A stretch of 64,000 nucleotides of DNA from contig NZ_AP024327.1 in assembly GCF_018408855.1 (NCBI RefSeq), positions 186,001-250,000 of the forward strand. Direction: 5' to 3'. The position numbers were made by a program, and so were the translations under genes. Source of the DNA: Caballeronia sp. NK8. GTDB lineage: Bacteria > Pseudomonadota > Gammaproteobacteria > Burkholderiales > Burkholderiaceae. Shown here piece after piece: positions 26,968 to 35,869 of this stretch; the first letter of the stretch is position 1; each line of letters begins with the position of its first letter. The notes below the pieces were generated by a model. The model was given only the letters and a program-made list of their open reading frames with translations. It had not been told where the DNA came from and ran no database searches.

Positions 26968-27992
26968 ATGGCGAACGCTACGCTTATCGGCATCGACCTG
27001 GGCAAGCACTGTTTCTTCGTACATGCGCAGGACGCACGCGGCGCGCAGGTTTGGCGCAAGAAGATGACCCGCAAGCAGCTCTATGCGTATTTGGCCACCT
27101 GTCCCGTGGCCGTGTTGGCGATGGAAGCTTGTGCTGGCGCGCATTGGTTGGCGCGTAAATGTCAGTTGTATGGGCATCGGGTCCGCTTGATTGCGCCGCA
27201 GTTCGTCAGGCCGTTCGTAAAAGGCAATAAGACCGACTTCGCCGACGCCGAAGCAATCTGCGAAGCCGCCTCTCGCCCCTCCATGCGTTTGGTCACAGTC
27301 AAGACAGCCGAACAGCAGACGCTGCTCGCGCTACATCGGGTGCGCGAATCGCTTGTCGGCGAACGCACGCAACCAGCAATCAGATTCACGCTTTCCTGCT
27401 CGAATTCGGTATCGACTTGCCAATTGGTGCGCTGGCCATTACGCGCCTGCCGGTGCTTCTTGATGATCCCAGACACGCATTGCCGCCCACGATGGTGGCC
27501 TTGTTGCTGCGTTTGCATCAGCGCTACGCGCAGTTGAGTCGGGAAATCGTCGAGCTTGAGACACAAATCAAGCAGCAGACGTTGGAAGATGAAGCCGGCC
27601 AGCGCCTGCTCACGATTCCGGGAATCGGCCCGATCACCGCCAGCAGCTTGCTGGCAATGGCTGGCGACGCGCGCGCGTCCAAATGTGGCCGTGACTTCGC
27701 CGCATCCCTCGGTCTGGTTCCTCGCCAGCATTCGACCGGAGGCCGAGCGACTCTTCTAGGGATATCCAAGCGCGGCAACAAGCAGTTGCGCAGCCTGCTG
27801 GTGCAAGGAGCGCGTGCGGTGATGCGTTACGCCGAGCGGAGAACAGATGCGCTCGGGCGCTGGCTACAAGCTCTGCTGCGACGCCGTCACAGCAACGTGG
27901 TTGCCTGCGCACTGGCCAACAAAATGGCCAGAATCGTTTGGGCGATTCTGGCCAAGGGTGGCGAGTACCGGGCGCAACCGGCTATCGCTTGA
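26968..27992 (+). pseudogene. IS1111/IS110 transposase, frameshifted
   Basis: The first part (26968 to about 27370) holds the RuvC-like DEDD domain: Asp in GIDLGKH, Glu in MEACAGAHW, and Asp-Asp in KTDFADAEA. The second part, in another frame from about 27375, resumes with NQIHAFLLEFGIDLP and holds the C-terminal domain (IPGIGPITASSLL, HSTGGRATLLGISKRGNKQLR). The frames join if one base is restored near 27370, so a single-base deletion best explains the break. At the 3' end, GGCCAGAATCG (27926-27936) and CGATTCTGGCC (27943-27953) form a perfect 11-bp hairpin inside the coding region. It should recombine circular IS DNA with target DNA under guidance of the element's RNA. Confidence 0.85.
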
Positions 27993-28221
27993 ACAACTTT
28001 CCTGCCTGCTTTTGCGACCACTGACCTGTGATGAAGATAAACGGCTCACTGCCCAGTTGAAAACCTGACATGAAATCCAGTCTTGCAGACTGAGGCTTTT
28101 TTGAGGACAACTGGGCGCGGCTTCTCATCGAGGGCCGGGCGCTCTGATCCGCGCCCATTTCGAGCCCGGATACATTTGCGCAAGCCCTTTTATCGTAGGT
28201 CACAGTTGAGGTTGCAAAGAC
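27993..28221 (+). ncRNA. Candidate guide (bridge/seek) RNA region of the IS
   Basis: About 230 bp of non-coding DNA between the transposase stop and the right inverted repeat, where IS1111 elements encode the guide RNA. It is rich in secondary structure: GCCCAGTTG (28051-28059) pairs with CAACTGGGC (28108-28116) around the inner hairpin CAGTCT-TGC-AGACTG (28078-28092), followed by GGGCGC (28137-28142) with GCGCCC (28151-28156). Guide loops were not matched to target sequence by eye. Transcription is inferred from the family, not seen. Confidence 0.5.
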
Positions 28222-28233
28222 CAGGCTGACCAT
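28222..28233 (-). repeat. IS right sub-terminal inverted repeat
   Basis: CAGGCTGACCAT is the exact reverse complement of 26897-26908. It lies 27 bp before the 3' end of the LacI-family gene, so the element sits between ilvD and the catabolic island. Confidence 0.75.
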
Positions 28234-28259
28234 ACATTTTTATGGGGTCGCAGTAGCGC

Positions 28260-29354
28260 TCAAGTACGCTTCCTCGGGGCTTTCGGAGGTGCGCCCGATG
28301 ACGCTCGTACGATTAACTCGGCCTCCAATTCAACGCTTCGAGCGGTACCCGGCTCTGAAAGCTCAGAAAGAATCATCCTTGCAGCATTTCTTCCGATTGC
28401 GGCGCTCGGGACACGGACGGTAGTAATCGGTATGGGTAGCTCGGACATAAGCTCAAAATCGTCGAATCCGACAACGCTTAGTTCGCTGGGAATCTTGTAG
28501 CCTTGATCCATCGCTTCGAGCATTGCGCCCATTGCAAACGAACCGTTGCCGCAAATCACCACGGTCGGCGGCTGCGGCGTGTTCATCACTTTCGAAAAGA
28601 GCTGTCGTCCGACGCGCGCGCCCCACACGCCGTCGACCATGTGAGCGGCGGATATTCCCAAACCGTGCTCTCCAAGCGCATCGCGCACTCCTTCACGTCG
28701 GGCCTGCGCACGATCGTTGGTATCGGTGTGCTGCGACAGCATCGCAAACCGGCGATGCCCCAGACCAACGAGATAAGTCGTGTAGTCGAAGAATGCGCGG
28801 TGGTTATCTATACCCACACAAAGCGAGTCGCTGTTTTCTCGATAAACGAATGTGTTGACGAACGGAATCTGGCGCTGCAAAAGAAGGGGTTGGAGATCTT
28901 GATGATGAGCTTCGCCTACCAGTACGACAGCATCGACTCCGCGTTCGAGCATCGTCCTGACTTGCCGATATTCGCGATCGAGGTCGTACTCCGAGCAGCC
29001 GAGCAGAAGCGTGTATCCAGCCTGTTCGAGTGACTCCTGGAGCGCCTGTATGGCTGAAGCGAAATGCTCATTGGCCAACGTTGGGAAAACTGCCCCGATT
29101 GTTCCGGTCCGCTGCGTTGCCAGTGCTCGTGCTGCGGCGTGCGGCACCCAGCCGAGATGATCGATCGCGACCTTGATGCGGGAGCGCAACTCGTCCGAGA
29201 CGACCGTCGGATTGTTCATCACTCTGGAAACGGTCGCCGATGACACACCGGCAAAGCGAGCGACGTCCCGCAAGGTCACACCCGCGGTGCGCGACCGTTT
29301 TCCGGCCGCGCGCGGTTCGGCCGCTTCTACTGATACTGGTTTGCTCTTCGCCAT
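28260..29354 (-). CDS. LacI-family transcriptional regulator
   Basis: A 364-residue regulator. The helix-turn-helix VTLRDVARFAGVSSATVSRVMNNP lies at about residues 25-48, after a basic N-terminal tail, and a periplasmic-binding-protein-like effector domain follows (FPTLANEHFASAIQ, then DAVVLVGE and FVNTFVYRENSDSLCVGIDN). LacI proteins usually repress and release DNA on binding a small ligand. ATG 29354 was chosen as the start because the helix-turn-helix then lies at a normal distance; an upstream start at 29522 gives a long unrelated tail. It diverges from the ABC importer operon. ACCGGT-centred palindromes at 41.6 and 42.9 kb have the form of LacI-family operators. Confidence 0.85.
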   Translation of the reverse strand: MAKSKPVSVEAAEPRAAGKRSRTAGVTLRDVARFAGVSSATVSRVMNNPTVVSDELRSRIKVAIDHLGWVPHAAARALATQRTGTIGAVFPTLANEHFASAIQALQESLEQAGYTLLLGCSEYDLDREYRQVRTMLERGVDAVVLVGEAHHQDLQPLLLQRQIPFVNTFVYRENSDSLCVGIDNHRAFFDYTTYLVGLGHRRFAMLSQHTDTNDRAQARREGVRDALGEHGLGISAAHMVDGVWGARVGRQLFSKVMNTPQPPTVVICGNGSFAMGAMLEAMDQGYKIPSELSVVGFDDFELMSELPIPITTVRVPSAAIGRNAARMILSELSEPGTARSVELEAELIVRASSGAPPKAPRKRT

Positions 29355-30037
29355 GCGTGGGGATGGTCGGGTTCGCGCGAGATGATCGATTATATCAACG
29401 CCTTTCCTCGTCACTCCGCCCGTCAGCGAATGCCATCGGCGGGACGGGATTGTTTGTCGAACACATGCTCGCGGTGCCTTCGATCGTTGTTCGTGGCGTA
29501 CGACCGAAAGCGCGACCTGCATCGATGGACCAAGAACTCGACTCAGGCGCAGACCTGCCGTGGTCAGAATGGATCGTGAGCGTTTGATGCAACGAAATGC
29601 ATTCGTCGATTTATATGTAGTACACCTGTCGAAACATTTGCATTGATCTGAAGAGGCAATGACTCACGAAACCCGTGAAACATCTGATCAGCCGCATTGC
29701 GACAAACAAAACAGAAATAGCGGAATGTAGGCGTCGTTCGCGTCTACCGAAGATTCCCATTGCACGCGCGTTGCCTCTTTCACATGGATCCAAACAGCGG
29801 GTTTAGCCCACGGGTATACCCGAATAAAGCACGCCAATTCCCGTGCTCGCGCGGCCTCCGCCCCCGATTCGGGAAATTCCCTACATAGCTTTCTATCAAG
29901 ATTGAATACAGTTCAATCAACGAACGTCGTCATATCTTGATGCTTTATCGGGCGCCAGACGCCGATCAGAGCGGCCCGCCCGGGCGTCCAAAAATGCTTG
30001 AACGATCGCTGCACTTCACTCGCGGAAGGAGACACAG
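29355..30037. other. 683-bp intergenic control region
   Basis: No convincing gene lies here. Two palindromes stand out: CGGGTATACCCG at 29811-29822, perfect over 12 bp, and GATTGAA-TACAG-TTCAATC at 29900-29918, with 7-bp perfect arms. Both are within about 230 bp of the permease start and are candidate sites for the LacI regulator next door or the IclR regulator at the far end of the operon. A short open frame at 29611-29793 has no family features and is not called. Confidence 0.45.
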
Positions 30038-30904
30038 ATGTCAATGAAGTTATCGTCGCGCCAGGTCGACGGCCTGCAAAGCGGAAACGGAGAGCAATCG
30101 GGCGCGGCCGAACGCCCCAAAGCACGTACGTCTGCCGGAATGCGCAAAGTCAAGCGGCTCGGCTGGAATCTGCTTCCACCGTTGACCTTCGTGGCCATCA
30201 TCGCAATCTGGGCGGCGGCGGTGCGCCTCTTCGACATCCCCGCGTACGTGATGCCGGGTCCCGGGCTGGTCTTCTCACGGCTCGTCGAGGAATATCCGCA
30301 GCTCTGGAGCAACTCGATCGTCACAGTGACGGAGATTGTCTGGGGCTTCGGACTGACGATTGTCACCGCAATCCCGGTAGGGCTCGTCATCGCGCTGTCG
30401 CCGCTTGCAAAGCAGGTGGTTTATCCGCCGCTCATGTTTCTCCAACTGGTCCCGAAGATTGCAGTGGCGCCGCTGTTCCTGGTCTGGCTTGGCTTCGGAA
30501 TCGAGTCGAAGGTGCTGCTCACCGTCCTGATGACCTTCTTCCCGTTGCTGCTGGCCAGCGTCAGCGGCTTTCAGATTCTGGACAATCGTCTGCTCTATCT
30601 GACGCAATCCATGGGCGCGAGCTCGTGGCAAACCTTTCGCTATCTGCGCCTGCCCGCAGCGCTTCCGGTCATCTTCTCCGGCATCAAGACGTCCGCCACC
30701 ATCGCCGCCACGGCTGCGATCGTCGCCGAGTTCGTCGGAGCGAACAAGGGGTTGGGCTACGTGCTGCTCCGAGGGACCAGCACGATGGACATCGGCCTGA
30801 CCTTCGCGGTAATTGCCGTGCTGACTTTCATCGGCATTGCTATCAACTACATCGTCGAATTCGCCGAATGGGCGATGACACCTTGGCAGCGCGATAAAAA
30901 CTAA
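30038..30904 (+). CDS. ABC importer permease, NitT/TauT type
   Basis: A 288-residue inner-membrane permease with about six helices after a basic N-terminal tail of about 45 residues. The EAA-loop region (LTQSMGASSWQTFRYLRLPAALP) that contacts the ATPase is near residues 185-208. It belongs to the SsuC/TauC group, which imports small anions such as sulfonates, nitrate, pyrimidine precursors or aromatic acids. AAGGAG precedes the ATG. It is the first gene of a run that also holds the binding protein and ATPase, so the importer set is complete. Confidence 0.88.
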   Translation: MSMKLSSRQVDGLQSGNGEQSGAAERPKARTSAGMRKVKRLGWNLLPPLTFVAIIAIWAAAVRLFDIPAYVMPGPGLVFSRLVEEYPQLWSNSIVTVTEIVWGFGLTIVTAIPVGLVIALSPLAKQVVYPPLMFLQLVPKIAVAPLFLVWLGFGIESKVLLTVLMTFFPLLLASVSGFQILDNRLLYLTQSMGASSWQTFRYLRLPAALPVIFSGIKTSATIAATAAIVAEFVGANKGLGYVLLRGTSTMDIGLTFAVIAVLTFIGIAINYIVEFAEWAMTPWQRDKN

Positions 30905-30974
30905 CGTCGAGCACAAAAGAGCGATTGGCCCGATGTCGCCGTGGCCGATACCAACACCTTTGGAGACTAAGAAG

Positions 30975-31982
30975 ATGCTTCGTTTTATCAGCCGTACGCT
31001 GGCCGCGAGCGCTGTGTCGTCAGCGTTGGTTTTTGGAGTGAGTGCCACCGCCGTCGCAGCGACGCCTGTCACATTCCAGCTGAATTGGGTCGCGGGGGGC
31101 TCGAATGCGGGATTTGCCGCGGCGCTGACCGAGGGTTACTACAAGGAAGCAGGCCTTGACGTCACGTTGATCGAAGGCAATGGATCGGGCAATACGGCTC
31201 AACTCGTGGCCGCGAATCGCGTGCAGCTGGCCTACGCCGATGCCGTGGCGGTGAGTCAGCTCATCGCGAAGGGCGCGCCGATGAAGGTCATCTCGACAGT
31301 CTATCAATCCAATCCCAACGAAGTCTCGGCGTTGAAGAAGACGAATATCAACTCGATCAACGACCTCAAAGGCAAGAAGGTGGGCGTTCCGTCCGGGTCG
31401 TCTCAAACGACGATGCTTCCGCTTTTCCTGAAGGCGAATGGCCTGAAGGAATCGGAGGTGAACCTGATCAACATGCCGCTGACGTCCATGGTCCCGACCT
31501 TGTTGCAGGGACAAGTCGACGCGATCCTCGGATCGATCGATTCATATCAGATCCAGCTTGAGGCTCAAGGCGCGCAACTGACCAACTTTCGGTTCGCGGA
31601 CTACGGTGTGCCGACCGTCAGCACGTCGATCTTCGCGAACGATACCTATCTCAAGGAAAACAGCGATGTGGTCAGGAAGTTCGTTGCCGCGAGCCTGAAA
31701 GGCTGGAGCTTCGCGCTCGATAACCCGGCCAAGGCAATCAAGGATCTGAAGGCGGTCTTCCCGAATCTGTCGGAGAAGACGGCGACGGCGGAGCTTGCGG
31801 CCATCACGCCGCTCTTCTGCAGCGGCGGCGCGAAGTACGTAGGCAAAGCGGAAGACGCGCAATGGGTGAAGACGCAGGATCTGTTGTCGCAAGTCGGTCT
31901 GTTGCCCGCCGGTCGCGACCCGAAGTCGTATTACACGAACGACTTCCTTCCGCCGACGTCGGCCATGCGCGCGTGCAAGTGA
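30975..31982 (+). CDS. ABC importer substrate-binding protein, NMT1/THI5-like
   Basis: A 335-residue periplasmic protein with a signal peptide (cleavage near AVAA-TPVT) and the NMT1/THI5-type fold: FQLNWVAGGSNAGFAAALTEGYYKEAGLDV at the start of the mature part and KKVGVPSGSSQTTMLPLFLKANGL in the second lobe. It binds the imported substrate. ATG 30975 lies at a normal distance from the signal core; the open frame runs 14 codons further upstream. Its place between permease and enzymes means it probably recognises the compound the island degrades. Confidence 0.87.
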   Translation: MLRFISRTLAASAVSSALVFGVSATAVAATPVTFQLNWVAGGSNAGFAAALTEGYYKEAGLDVTLIEGNGSGNTAQLVAANRVQLAYADAVAVSQLIAKGAPMKVISTVYQSNPNEVSALKKTNINSINDLKGKKVGVPSGSSQTTMLPLFLKANGLKESEVNLINMPLTSMVPTLLQGQVDAILGSIDSYQIQLEAQGAQLTNFRFADYGVPTVSTSIFANDTYLKENSDVVRKFVAASLKGWSFALDNPAKAIKDLKAVFPNLSEKTATAELAAITPLFCSGGAKYVGKAEDAQWVKTQDLLSQVGLLPAGRDPKSYYTNDFLPPTSAMRACK

Positions 31983-32007
31983 CCAAAGAAGTAACTAAAG
32001 GATCGTC

Positions 32008-32532
32008 ATGACTGAACAGCGAAACATGGGACTGCGTTACTCGGACCTCGAAGTCGGATTGAAATTTCGCAGCCCCGGACGAACGATCACCGACGCGGAC
32101 CTGGTTGGTTTCGCAGGTCTCACAGGTGACTTCTCCGAACTTCATACGAGCGATGTGTACGCGAAAGCCAGCCAGTTCGGCCGCCGAGTCGCGCACGGCA
32201 TGCTCGGGCTCGCCTATGCGCACGGCCTGATGTGGGCGCGCACGGGCGAGTTGCGCGAGACCGCGATCGCGTTTCTCGGTATCAACGAATGGAAGTTTCT
32301 CAACCCCATATTTGTCGGCGACACGATCTTCGTCGACTACGAGATCAGTGAGCTTCGCGAGAGCAAGTCCAGGCCGACACAAGCCATCGCGACCTTTGAT
32401 GTCTCGGTCGTGGATCAGGACAACCGCGTCGTTCAGAAAGGCAAAAAAGCTTTGCTGGTGTCCAAGGTTCCCCTTTCTGCTGTCGCAGCAAGTAGTTCGT
32501 CCGCCGCGAGCGGCGAGGAGCGGAAGTCATGA
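32008..32532 (+). CDS. MaoC-family (hotdog-fold) hydratase
   Basis: A 174-residue protein with the MaoC/R-hydratase pattern: the catalytic Asp41 and His46 in GDFSELHTSD, followed by RVAHGMLGLAYAHGL. It should add water to, or remove it from, an enoyl-CoA. The C-terminal 20 residues are a Ser/Ala-rich tail. AAGGA precedes the ATG. It sits inside the transporter operon, its last four bases overlapping the ATPase start, so a CoA-bound intermediate is implied. Confidence 0.85.
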   Translation: MTEQRNMGLRYSDLEVGLKFRSPGRTITDADLVGFAGLTGDFSELHTSDVYAKASQFGRRVAHGMLGLAYAHGLMWARTGELRETAIAFLGINEWKFLNPIFVGDTIFVDYEISELRESKSRPTQAIATFDVSVVDQDNRVVQKGKKALLVSKVPLSAVAASSSSAASGEERKS

Positions 32533-33380
32533 GTAGTCAGGTTGCGGAACAGCGGGACGCTGCGACGAAGTCCGGCGTACCGATCAGTATTCGACGCGTC
32601 GCCAAGACCTTCGGCGAAGACAGCGACAAGCCGTTTCAGGCGCTCAAGGAAGTCAATATCGACATCCAGCCGGGCGAGTTCGTCTCCATCGTCGGAGCTT
32701 CCGGATGCGGCAAGAGCACCTTGATGTTGATGGTCGCGGGTCTGCTCAAGCAGAGTCAGGGCGAGATTCTGGTCAACGGCAAGCCGGTGACGAAGCCGAT
32801 CACCGATGTCGGGATCGCGTTTCAGGACCACTTGCTGCTCGAGTTCAGAACAGCGCTCGAAAACGTGATGCTGCAGGCCGACATTCGCGGCCTGCCGAAG
32901 AAGAAGATCGAGGCACGTGCAAAGGAACTGTTCGAGCAATTGCGTCTGACGCATGCGATGCAGAAGTATCCGCGGCAGTTGTCGGGCGGTATGCGGCAGC
33001 GCGTCTCGCTCGTCAGAACGCTGGTTCACGATCCGTCCGTCATTCTGATGGATGAACCGTTCGGCGCACTGGATGCATTGACCCGGCTTCAGGTCCGGAT
33101 GGACCTCGAGGCGCTGTGGCTGCGTCGCCGCCCGACCGTCGTATTCATCACGCACAGCGTGGAAGAAGCGGTGGGATTGTCGGACCGCATCTTCGTGATG
33201 AGCCCGAATCCCGGTGAGGTGGTCGATGAAATCAAGGTCGATCTGCCGCGTCCGCGCCCCATTGTGCTCGGCGACGCGCCGGAATTTTCGGCCTACGTCG
33301 ACCGCATCTATGGGCATTTCGAACGCATGGGCGTGCTGCATGGCATAGAGGTGCCTAAGGCTACGTCCGCTGCATCGTAA
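32529..33380 (+). CDS. ABC importer ATPase, NitT/TauT type
   Basis: A 283-residue ATPase with Walker A GASGCGKST at about residues 57-65, the Q-loop near FQDHLLLEF, signature LSGGMRQR and Walker B VILMDEPFGALD. It powers the permease at 30038. The stretch VIFITHSVEEAVGLSDRIFVMSPNPGEVVDEIKVDLPRPR-like ending is typical of the SsuB/TauB group. It overlaps the MaoC gene by four bases, showing tight co-translation. Confidence 0.9.
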   Translation: MSSQVAEQRDAATKSGVPISIRRVAKTFGEDSDKPFQALKEVNIDIQPGEFVSIVGASGCGKSTLMLMVAGLLKQSQGEILVNGKPVTKPITDVGIAFQDHLLLEFRTALENVMLQADIRGLPKKKIEARAKELFEQLRLTHAMQKYPRQLSGGMRQRVSLVRTLVHDPSVILMDEPFGALDALTRLQVRMDLEALWLRRRPTVVFITHSVEEAVGLSDRIFVMSPNPGEVVDEIKVDLPRPRPIVLGDAPEFSAYVDRIYGHFERMGVLHGIEVPKATSAAS

Positions 33381-33413
33381 ATCTGGCAATCGAAGGAAAA
33401 GCGACAGGACGAC

Positions 33414-34208
33414 ATGAGCACAGCAACGGAACACTCTAGCCGCTTGGTCACGACAGAGGTGAACGGTTTTATCGCCACCGTGGGGATCTGTCACGGGCCG
33501 CTGAATCTGGTCACGACCGACTTGTTGCGCGAGTTGAACGAGGCGTTCTCGGCAGTGTCCGCGATGAGCGATATCCGTTGCGTGGTTCTGCATGGAAGTC
33601 AGTCGCGCGCCTTTTGCGCGGGCAGCGACATCAAGGAATTCGCCCGAATTCGCGAGCAGGCCAGCGAAAAGAAGATCCTTTTCGAAGATATGGTGCTTCG
33701 CCAACTGGCGCGCCTGCCGATGCCGACCATCGCGGCGATCGACGGCGCAGCGCTCGGCGGTGGTCTCGAACTCGCCCTGGCTTGCGATCTGCGCGTGGCG
33801 CGACACGGCGTGGCGATGGGCCTGACCGAATCGCGTCTGGGCGGGCTTGCCGGTAGCGGTTCGCTGAGACTCACGCGCCTCGTCGGCCCTGCGCGAGCCA
33901 AGCTGATGTTGTTCACCGGCGAGACCATCGATTGCGATCAGGCGCTGTCGTGGGGTCTGGTCGATCGCGTGACACATGACGGAACCGCGCTGGATGCTGC
34001 GCTCGAACTCGCCGGAACCATCGCGGCGCGAGGACCGGTGTCGAACCGCCTCGCCAAGGAACTCGTCGATGCCGCGCAGGATTTCCCGCTCGATGCGGGC
34101 TTGTCGATGTCGACCGTGGCGCTCCAGAAGATATTCGACAGCAGAGACCTGCATGAAGGTGTGGATGCGTTCTTCGCCAAGCGCCCACCGTCGTTCAAGG
34201 GCCATTGA
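33414..34208 (+). CDS. Enoyl-CoA hydratase/isomerase (crotonase) family protein
   Basis: A 264-residue crotonase-fold protein. The oxyanion-hole stretches CAGSDIKEFARI and GAALGGGLELALACDLRV are clear, and LTESRLGGLAGSGSL carries the conserved Glu. It should act on an acyl-CoA made in this island (hydration, isomerisation or hydrolysis). Together with the MaoC protein the operon has two possible hydratases. Confidence 0.85.
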   Translation: MSTATEHSSRLVTTEVNGFIATVGICHGPLNLVTTDLLRELNEAFSAVSAMSDIRCVVLHGSQSRAFCAGSDIKEFARIREQASEKKILFEDMVLRQLARLPMPTIAAIDGAALGGGLELALACDLRVARHGVAMGLTESRLGGLAGSGSLRLTRLVGPARAKLMLFTGETIDCDQALSWGLVDRVTHDGTALDAALELAGTIAARGPVSNRLAKELVDAAQDFPLDAGLSMSTVALQKIFDSRDLHEGVDAFFAKRPPSFKGH

Positions 34209-34223
34209 GGCCAGGCAAAGATC

Positions 34224-34964
34224 ATGAGTGAAATGAATCTGGAAATCGGCATGACCGAAAACGCGCAAGCGGCTGACTCGGCCTTGCTCGGCGACGGCGC
34301 GGTTCTCGTCTGGAACGATGTGGTATCCGAAGGCCGCGAGCAGTTTTATGAGTGGCATGACAAGGAGCACATCCCCGAAAGGCTTTCGATTCCTGGCTTC
34401 CGACGCGGACGCCGGTATGTCCGCTCGGGTCACTCGCCCGAGTGGCTGACCATGTACGAGGCGGTCGATCTGGACGTGGTGGTGTCGCCGGCTTATCTCG
34501 AACGCCTGAACGCGCCGACGCCCGCAACGGTCGATACGCTGCGCTACTTCCGCAACACATCGAGAGCGGTATGCCGAATCGTGCACTCGGTCGGGTCGAG
34601 TAGCGGCGGTCACGTGCTCGCGTTGCGTCTGGATGTACCCGCGGCGCGGGCCGAAGCGATGAAGACATTTCTGTGCACGGACGTGTTTCCGCGTGCCGCT
34701 GCGTTGACGAGTGTCGTCGCCTGCCATCTCTATATGGCCGATCAATCCGGCAGCCATATCGACACCGCCGAGTCGAGCACGCGTGAGTTCGATGTGCCCG
34801 CCTGGGTCGTACTCGTCGAAACCACCACACCGGAAGCGGCCGAAAGCGCCCGTGATCTGCTCGACGCCCGCACGCTCGAATCGCTCGGTGTGACGGTGCG
34901 CCCCGACGGCACAACTTATTCGATGGAAATCTGCCGGCTGGCAAATGCTCCGGCAGACATTTGA
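34224..34964 (+). CDS. DUF4286-like dimeric alpha/beta-barrel protein
   Basis: A 246-residue protein with a characteristic segment near residues 40-58 (REQFYEWHDKEHIPERLSI) followed by PGFRRGRRY, seen in DUF4286-type proteins related to dimeric alpha/beta barrels such as EthD and the antibiotic monooxygenases. A second, weaker half from about residue 130 may be a repeat of the fold. No catalytic residues can be assigned. It is translated 15 bp after the crotonase gene, inside the operon, so a role in handling the island's substrate is likely. Confidence 0.6.
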   Translation: MSEMNLEIGMTENAQAADSALLGDGAVLVWNDVVSEGREQFYEWHDKEHIPERLSIPGFRRGRRYVRSGHSPEWLTMYEAVDLDVVVSPAYLERLNAPTPATVDTLRYFRNTSRAVCRIVHSVGSSSGGHVLALRLDVPAARAEAMKTFLCTDVFPRAAALTSVVACHLYMADQSGSHIDTAESSTREFDVPAWVVLVETTTPEAAESARDLLDARTLESLGVTVRPDGTTYSMEICRLANAPADI

Positions 34965-34992
34965 ACGCTGGACCACTCAAGAGAGACTGCGA

Positions 34993-35844
34993 ATGAAACT
35001 CGTAAGACACGGGCAACCCGGCCAGGAGCGCCCGGGCATCATCGACGCACAAGGTCAGATTCGCGACCTAAGCGACCATTGCAAGGATTTCGATCCCGCG
35101 TTTTTCGCGGGCGATGGCCTGCGGCAATTGGCGACCATCAATCTGCAGAGCCTTCCGGTCGTCGCAGCCGATACGCGTCTTGGGCCGTGCGTCGCGCAAC
35201 CCGGGACTTTCCTGGCCATCGGCCTGAACTACGTTCAGCATGCCATCGAAACGAACGCGCCGATCCCAACGGATCCCATCATCTTCAGCAAGGCGCCGTC
35301 CTGCGTGTCCGGTCCGAACGATCCGGTGCTGCTTCCCAAAGGCTCGACGAAGACCGACTGGGAAGTGGAGCTTGCCTTCGTCGTCGGGAAGCGCGCTCAT
35401 TATGTCGAGGAGTCCGATGCGCTCGATTACATCGCGGGCTATTTCATCTGCAACGATGTGTCCGAGCGCGAGTTCCAGCTCGAACGAAGCGGCCAGTGGC
35501 AGAAAGGAAAGATGTTTCCTACCTTCGGCCCTATCGGTCCGTGGCTCGTCACATCCGATGAAATCGCTGACGTGCAGAACCTCGGGCTCTGGCTCGAACT
35601 GAACGGCAAGCGCATCCAGAACTCGTCGACCAGCGACATGATTTTTTCGATCGCGAAAATTCTTTCCGACGTGAGTCAGTACGTGGCCCTGCTGCCGGGC
35701 GACATCATTACCACCGGCACGCCGCCGGGCGTCGGTCTGGGCATGAAGCCCGAGGCCTATCTGAAGCCCGGCGATGTCATGCGGCTCGGCGTGGACGGGC
35801 TCGGTGTGCAGGAACAGCGCGTTCTGCGTTGGGGCGAACAGTGA
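34993..35844 (+). CDS. Fumarylacetoacetate-hydrolase-family protein
   Basis: A 283-residue enzyme of the FAH family. The metal-binding and catalytic stretch is FLAIGLNYVQHA, with DWEVELAFVVGKRA and TTGTPPGVGLG later. Relatives hydrolyse C-C bonds of acylpyruvates or isomerise and decarboxylate dioic acids with Mg2+. It is the best clue to a ring- or chain-cleavage step in this island. ATG 34993 overlaps no upstream gene and has a GAGAG element; the frame is open from 34945 inside the previous gene. Confidence 0.85.
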   Translation: MKLVRHGQPGQERPGIIDAQGQIRDLSDHCKDFDPAFFAGDGLRQLATINLQSLPVVAADTRLGPCVAQPGTFLAIGLNYVQHAIETNAPIPTDPIIFSKAPSCVSGPNDPVLLPKGSTKTDWEVELAFVVGKRAHYVEESDALDYIAGYFICNDVSEREFQLERSGQWQKGKMFPTFGPIGPWLVTSDEIADVQNLGLWLELNGKRIQNSSTSDMIFSIAKILSDVSQYVALLPGDIITTGTPPGVGLGMKPEAYLKPGDVMRLGVDGLGVQEQRVLRWGEQ

Positions 35845-35869
35845 GCGACCACGAACGACTGAGCGGATC

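Larger units (their letters stand above)
26897..28233 (+). mobile_element. IS1111-type (IS110 family) insertion sequence
   Basis: An element of about 1.34 kb defined by 12-bp sub-terminal inverted repeats, ATGGTCAGCCTG at 26897-26908 and its exact complement CAGGCTGACCAT at 28222-28233. It contains a DEDD transposase gene followed by about 230 bp of non-coding DNA. Sub-terminal inverted repeats plus a long 3' non-coding end are the marks of the IS1111 group. True element ends should lie a few bases outside the repeats. The transposase reading frame is broken, so this copy is probably inactive unless the shift is a sequencing error. Confidence 0.8.

Noticed and set aside
29611..29793. Sixty-codon open frame in the large intergenic region
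   Set aside because: No ribosome site, no family features, and composition unlike the neighbouring genes.
32433..34976. Open frame of about 847 codons on the minus strand opposite the ATPase, crotonase and DUF4286-like genes
   Set aside because: It is antisense to three clearly recognised genes and has the composition of a GC-rich shadow.
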